Part shown: positions 6,132 through 6,998 of the stretch, piece by piece
Position numbering within the stretch: the stretch's first letter is position 1
Layout: every line of letters begins with the position of its first letter
From: Bacteroidota bacterium
Lineage (GTDB): Bacteria; Bacteroidota; Bacteroidia; JAADEI01
Direction of reading: 5' to 3'
NCBI GenBank assembly: GCA_024280615.1
Contig: JAJRPU010000120.1
Span: 1-6,998, forward strand
DNA length: 6,998 bases
Program-made: the position numbers and the translations under genes
The notes under the pieces: generated by a model
Seen by the model: only the letters and a program-made list of their open reading frames with translations
What the model was told of the DNA's origin: nothing
The model's database searches: none

Positions 6132-6918
6132 TAAATCTCTCTTTGCCTGAGAAGTCCTTTATAACACTTGTTTTTTTATATCCCGCTTCATGCAGAAGTC
6201 TCAAAACATCTTCATAAATTGAAGGACCGCCTTCAAAAAACAATAGTACTTTTTGGGGATTGCCATACTGACTAATTATCTCACGATAATAATACAATGG
6301 GTCCGAGGGAGGGGCAAGCCACGCTTCCTGAGGTTCATACTGAATTACCGACCTGTCAACTTGATTGAGTTCTTTCGGAAGAACATAGGGCGGATTGGAA
6401 ATAACAAAAGTTACTCTATGCTTCAGTTGGGATTTTGTCGTCTCAGAAAAACAACATTGGCAAATTAAGTTAACTTTTATGTTGAGTCTTTCTGCATTTT
6501 CCCTTATTATTTGGCATGCATATGGATTTCTTTCCACAAGCCATACTTCGTTTTCTGGAACATATTTTTTAATAGCAAGACCAATGGCACCAGAACCCGC
6601 ACATAAATCCGCCACAACAAGATTTCCACCATATTCTTTAATTTTCTGAATTGCTAAATCTGTCAGTTGTTCCGTTTCTGGACGGGGAATGAAAACACCT
6701 TCCTTTATTCTCAGAGTCAGGTCAAGAAATTGCACTTTGCCAACAAGATATGCATACGGGTAGCCAATGGCAAGGGCATCATCAATTTTTTGCAATAGGA
6801 ACCATTGCGAAATGCTGTCAGTGGCACGAACCTGAATGTCTTCCATTAGCCATCCTGCTGGAATGTTGTGTTTTCGGGAAATTTCACTAATGAATTCATG
6901 TGTTACTAGCTCAGACAT
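6100..6918 (-). CDS. prmC: Release factor glutamine N5-methyltransferase PrmC (HemK)
   Basis: Methylates the glutamine of the GGQ motif in peptide-chain release factors RF1 and RF2, using S-adenosylmethionine, and so improves translation termination. The 272-residue protein has a short N-terminal helical domain ending in PYAYLVGKVQF (54-64), then FIPRPETE (76-83), the SAM-binding loop DLCAGSGAIG (104-113), acidic E129 after the second strand (WLVERNPYA) for the ribose, and NPPYV (175-179), whose NPPY motif holds the substrate glutamine. Overall length is near that of E. coli PrmC, but the N-terminal domain looks about 15 residues shorter. The frame upstream of the ATG at 6918 is open to a TAA at 6958-6960 but contains no start codon, so 6918 is the first possible start. 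GGGAAAGAG lies just before it. The C-terminal 8-10 codons overlap the converging Nudix gene. Confidence 0.95.
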   Translation of the reverse strand: MSELVTHEFISEISRKHNIPAGWLMEDIQVRATDSISQWFLLQKIDDALAIGYPYAYLVGKVQFLDLTLRIKEGVFIPRPETEQLTDLAIQKIKEYGGNLVVADLCAGSGAIGLAIKKYVPENEVWLVERNPYACQIIRENAERLNIKVNLICQCCFSETTKSQLKHRVTFVISNPPYVLPKELNQVDRSVIQYEPQEAWLAPPSDPLYYYREIISQYGNPQKVLLFFEGGPSIYEDVLRLLHEAGYKKTSVIKDFSGKERFIIGEPSSTDE

Positions 6919-6949
6919 TTTCTCTTTCCCTTTGCAACAGTCTTTTACG

Positions 6950-6957
6950 TATCTTTG
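6950..6957 (+). promoter_or_regulatory. Rightward -7 box for a gene beyond the window
   Basis: TATCTTTG is an exact TAnnTTTG match, identical to the box before ccmC. A TTTG at 6931-6934 could be the -33 element, although the 15-base spacing is a little short. Transcription would start near 6964, about 30 bases before an ATG at 6996-6998, the last three bases of the window. This suggests a rightward gene divergent from prmC. Confidence 0.45.
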
Positions 6958-6974
6958 TTATGTTTAGCTTGGAA

Positions 6975-6982
6975 CAAAAGTA
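6975..6982 (-). promoter_or_regulatory. Leftward -7 box for prmC
   Basis: Read on the minus strand this is TACTTTTG, fitting TAnnTTTG. It would start transcription near 6968 and give prmC a leader of about 50 bases. Any -33 element would lie at or beyond the window edge, so it cannot be checked here. It faces the rightward box at 6950-6957. Confidence 0.4.
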
Positions 6983-6995
6983 AATAGGCTGTATT

Positions 6996-6998
6996 ATG
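6996..6998 (+). other. Possible start codon of a truncated rightward gene
   Basis: The window ends in ATG, about 30 bases after the predicted start point of the rightward promoter at 6950-6957. Only the start codon would be inside the window, so no product can be read. From memory, ribD is often divergent from prmC in Bacteroidota, which makes it a natural candidate, but nothing here shows it. Confidence 0.25.

Noticed and set aside
6152..6177. Possible terminator after the Nudix gene: a short inverted repeat followed by seven T
   Set aside because: The stem is only about four base pairs (AAGT/ACTT) and the stretch is inside prmC on the other strand, so the T run is explained by lysine codons there.
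1..6998. A novel defence, mobile or RNA-based system
   Set aside because: All genes fall in known housekeeping or metabolic families, gene spacing is tight, and no tandem repeats, integrase, transposase, toxin-antitoxin pair or structured RNA is visible.

Overview
The window looks like ordinary chromosome from a Gram-negative, AT-rich member of the Bacteroidota. Three things point there. kdsD (Kdo synthesis for lipopolysaccharide) and a CcmC-type cytochrome c maturation gene imply an outer membrane and c-type cytochromes. The glutamate dehydrogenase belongs, as far as I recall, to an extended subfamily common in Bacteroidota. Intergenic regions carry the Bacteroidota-type -7 promoter box TAnnTTTG instead of sigma70-like hexamers. 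The assignment is an inference from content, not from a marker gene.

Layout. Positions 1-1963 are a leftward operon: kdsD, then a DUF72 protein 5 bases downstream, then a membrane protein cut by the window edge whose ATG shares one base with the DUF72 stop (TAATG). A 193-base divergent region (1964-2156) holds a near-palindrome next to the kdsD start and a clear -7 box just before ccmC. Positions 2157-6131 are a tight rightward operon: ccmC, a 40-codon CcmD-like membrane peptide overlapping both neighbours, a glutamate dehydrogenase, a cystathionine gamma-synthase/methionine gamma-lyase family PLP enzyme, and a Nudix hydrolase. The last gene runs 32 bases into the 3' end of the leftward prmC (6100-6918). 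The final 80 bases hold promoter boxes on both strands and an ATG in the last three bases, possibly the start of a divergent rightward gene.

How the genes fit together. The rightward operon combines a haem-handling membrane component of cytochrome c biogenesis with two amino-acid enzymes: glutamate/2-oxoglutarate plus ammonia, and sulphur amino-acid turnover. That could fit a respiring amino-acid user, but the shared transcription may simply reflect genome compaction. The leftward operon serves the cell envelope at least through KdsD. prmC serves translation termination.

There is no RNA gene, CRISPR array, insertion sequence, phage gene or defence system, and no stretch over 300 bases without a gene. 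I did not find an undescribed system. The observations worth checking are small: an overlapping mini-gene, an unusual Nudix start, a palindrome at kdsD, a C-terminal insertion in the dehydrogenase, and opposing promoter boxes at the right end.
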